A program made the position numbers and the translations under genes. The notes beneath the pieces were generated by a model. It made no database searches and was not told where the DNA came from. It worked only from the letters and a program-made list of their open reading frames with translations. From an uncultured Planctomycetaceae bacterium (GTDB lineage Bacteria; Planctomycetota; Planctomycetia; Pirellulales; Pirellulaceae), in contig CALBSZ010000260.1 of NCBI GenBank assembly GCA_937967665.1, positions 1 to 19,663 of the forward strand: a stretch of DNA of 19,663 nt. The letters run 5' to 3'. Below, piece after piece: positions 11,001 to 14,000 of this stretch. Numbering within the stretch: the stretch's first letter is position 1; the number at the start of each line of letters is the position of its first letter.

Positions 11001-14000
11001 AAACAGCCGAGCGAAAACCCCTTGGCCATCGCCGTCCAGGGCTGCCTGCTCCCAAGCCGCGATAAATCCGCCGCCGGCGTCCATGGCGATGCTGGGCAAT
11101 TGCGCTGGTTGACCACTGTCCGAATTCAGCTGGATCGGTCCATCCAGGGGCTGCCCATTGGAATCGTAACGCTGCGCCCACACGTTGCCATCTTGGCTGT
11201 CGGACCAGCCAACGACAAAGCGACCGTCCGGCAGGACGTCGAGCGTCGCCGAACCTTGATGGTCTTTGGTCGGAAAGGTCACGGCGACGTCTTGTTCCAG
11301 GTTCCCGCGAGAATCAAACAGCCTGGCACGTACGTCAACGCCTCGGTCGTTTGAGGAAAAGACACTGTAAGCGACGACGATGCCGCCGTCCTGTTTCAAC
11401 TTCACTACGGGATGAGAACGATTGGTAACGGAAGAATCGTCGACAAAGAAAGGTTGCCCGGTGGGCACGCCGTCGGGCCCAAACAGGCGGCCGTAAAGGT
11501 CTATACCATCCTGCCATACGACAACAAAGTCGCCAGAGTTGCTGAGGGCAACCGAGGGTGTCACTTGGTCCCCCGGCGCCGATGGATTCACAATGACTGC
11601 ACTGCCAGCGGCAGCACCGGTCGGGGAATAACGTTGAGCTCGAATCTCCCAATTGTCGACGGCGAAACTTTGCCAAACGGCCACAAATTCTCCCGCATCG
11701 TTCATTGCGACCGCAGATCTTGCTTGGTCAGCAAGACTCTGCTCCCCAGCGACCGTCGAGTTCACTCGGAATTCGTTACCAACGGCATTCGACACGGTGA
11801 ACTGAACGTGATCCGTATCGCGGCTGTAGGCCGTGAAGCCGCCGTTGTCGGAGACGTTCACGCGCTGTCCTGATGCTCCCGCTGTTTGGTCCCAGCCGCG
11901 AAGGGTGACGGCGTCGGTGATCGTGCCGATGTACGAAGTGTCGGGCTGGAAGCGGAGGCGGTTCTGTAGATCATCGCTCAGCAATAAAGCACGGGCTTCC
12001 GACACCAACCCCACGTTGCTCCACTGCGCCCCGCCATCGGTACTGTACTGGACGGAGCCGTGCGATTCGTTCACGTCGACGATGGCGATACCGAGCGCGT
12101 CGCCGGTGTTCGTATCCGAGACGCCGGCGAGCAAATCGGCGACGGGGATCCCGTCGTTTTGCGCTGGCGTGACGTTGGCCGCAACAACGGCGTGCAGGAA
12201 GGTCGGTTTCACGATCGGCGCGATGTTCAGTGTCCTGTGGTGCTCGTAGGCGCCGATATCCGTGATCAGCGACGTATCGCCGTTGCCATCTTGCGGGCGC
12301 GTGATGCCGCGCTGGTCGGACGTCGGCGTGCCGTCGTTGTCGCCGGCGCCAATCGCGGGACTCGTCGGCAACAGCGCGTGCGTGAACGTCGGGCCGCCGT
12401 AGTCGAACAACGGCCGCAGTCCTGGATCGATCGGGTTGCCGCCGCCACCCACCTGGTCGCCGTTGACGCCGTTCACGAATCCTCCACTAAAACCAACATC
12501 GCCGATCAGGTTGTGTCCTAGGGAAGTGAGCTGAGCGGCGGGCGGCTGTGCAATGCCATCCGTATCGATGTAGATATCCGGGAATCCTTGATTGTCGCTA
12601 TTGTTGGCAATGATCGAGTTGTGAATCGTGAGCGTCCCTGCTTCGTGTTGAATCCCACCATAAATGTCTGCGACGTTGTGGGCGATTGTGCTGTTAAGGA
12701 TTGTCATGTCGCCGGTATTGACGAGCGCGCCGCTACTAGCCGAACTGTTTCCTGAGATTGTCGTGTTCGTTATCCAGGCGTCACCGAGGTTCCAGTTCCA
12801 TATAGCCGAGCCGGCACCTGTATTTCCCCAAAAGGCACTGTCCAATACGGTCAGATCACCCGCATTATGAACAATTCCCTTGTCAAGGGTCGAATTGTTG
12901 GCAACCGTTGAGCGGACAATGCTCAGTATTGCATTTGGTTCAATGTAGATCGCGCCGCCGTTGTTTTCTGCGGAGTTTTCCATCACACTGCTGTCCAGAA
13001 TCGTGACGATCCCGTTGGCGATTCTTATTGCGCCTCCTTTCTTTGGGCCAGTGAGTCGGCCGCCAGTAATGGTCAAATCTTCAAAATGACTGGCAGCTTG
13101 ATTGTGCACTTCAAAGACGCGGTCGAGTCCCCCACCATCGATGATCGTCTTCCCGACACCGTTGCCGCGCAGGATCAGGTCGCCCGTGAGATCCAGGTCT
13201 CCCGATTCGCTGGCGTCTTCACCTTGTCCCTCGATGCTAAGCAGATACGTGCCCGCCGGGACAATGATCGTGACACTGCCGGGCAACGCGTTGGCTTCCA
13301 TGATCGCGGCACGCAGCGTGGTGCGTCCCTGATCGTCGACGGCGTTGCCATTTCCCGGTGTGGCGTCGACGCTGTCGGCAAAGCTGTTGACCACGAAGAT
13401 GCGTTCAAATGTCGGGGATGTCTGGACCCAGCCTGCCTGCTGTTCTTCGGCGATCCGATACGAACGGTCCGGATCCAGATTCTGCAATTGATAGAGCCCA
13501 TTGGCGTCAGTCACGTCGAACGGTTCCCCGTCGTCTCGGACGCCGTTCGCGTTCAAGTCGGCGTAGATGGTCCAACCGGCGAGTCCTGGTTCGTCAAGGT
13601 CCTGGACGCCATCGCCATCCTTGTCGTAGAACTTGATGCCGCGGATTTCAGCGAAGTACCGTTCGACGGCACCAATGTCGGAAAGGGGCGTGCCGTTCCC
13701 GTCTGCATCCTGCGGGCGTAGTACGCCGCGCTGGTCAACCAGGACCGGGTCGGCCGCGTCCCCGGCGTCGATGGCGGGACTACCAGCAAGCAAAGCGTGC
13801 GAGGGCGACGGGCCACGATTGTCGCCCAGCGGGCTCAGCAAGGGATCGATGGGGTCGGCATCGCTGCCGACGAGATCGCCGTCGGTATCGTGAACGAAGC
13901 CTGTGGCGGCCGCGACAATGCCGATCGCATTGTGGCCACTCGATGTGAATGACCCGCTGACGTCGGGATCGGTAGCCGCCGTATTGTTCGCGACGATCGC

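Noticed and set aside
9507..11354. 615-codon open frame on the plus strand opposite the solenoid and propeller regions
   Set aside because: Same reasons: antisense shadow with biased composition and no family match I can see.
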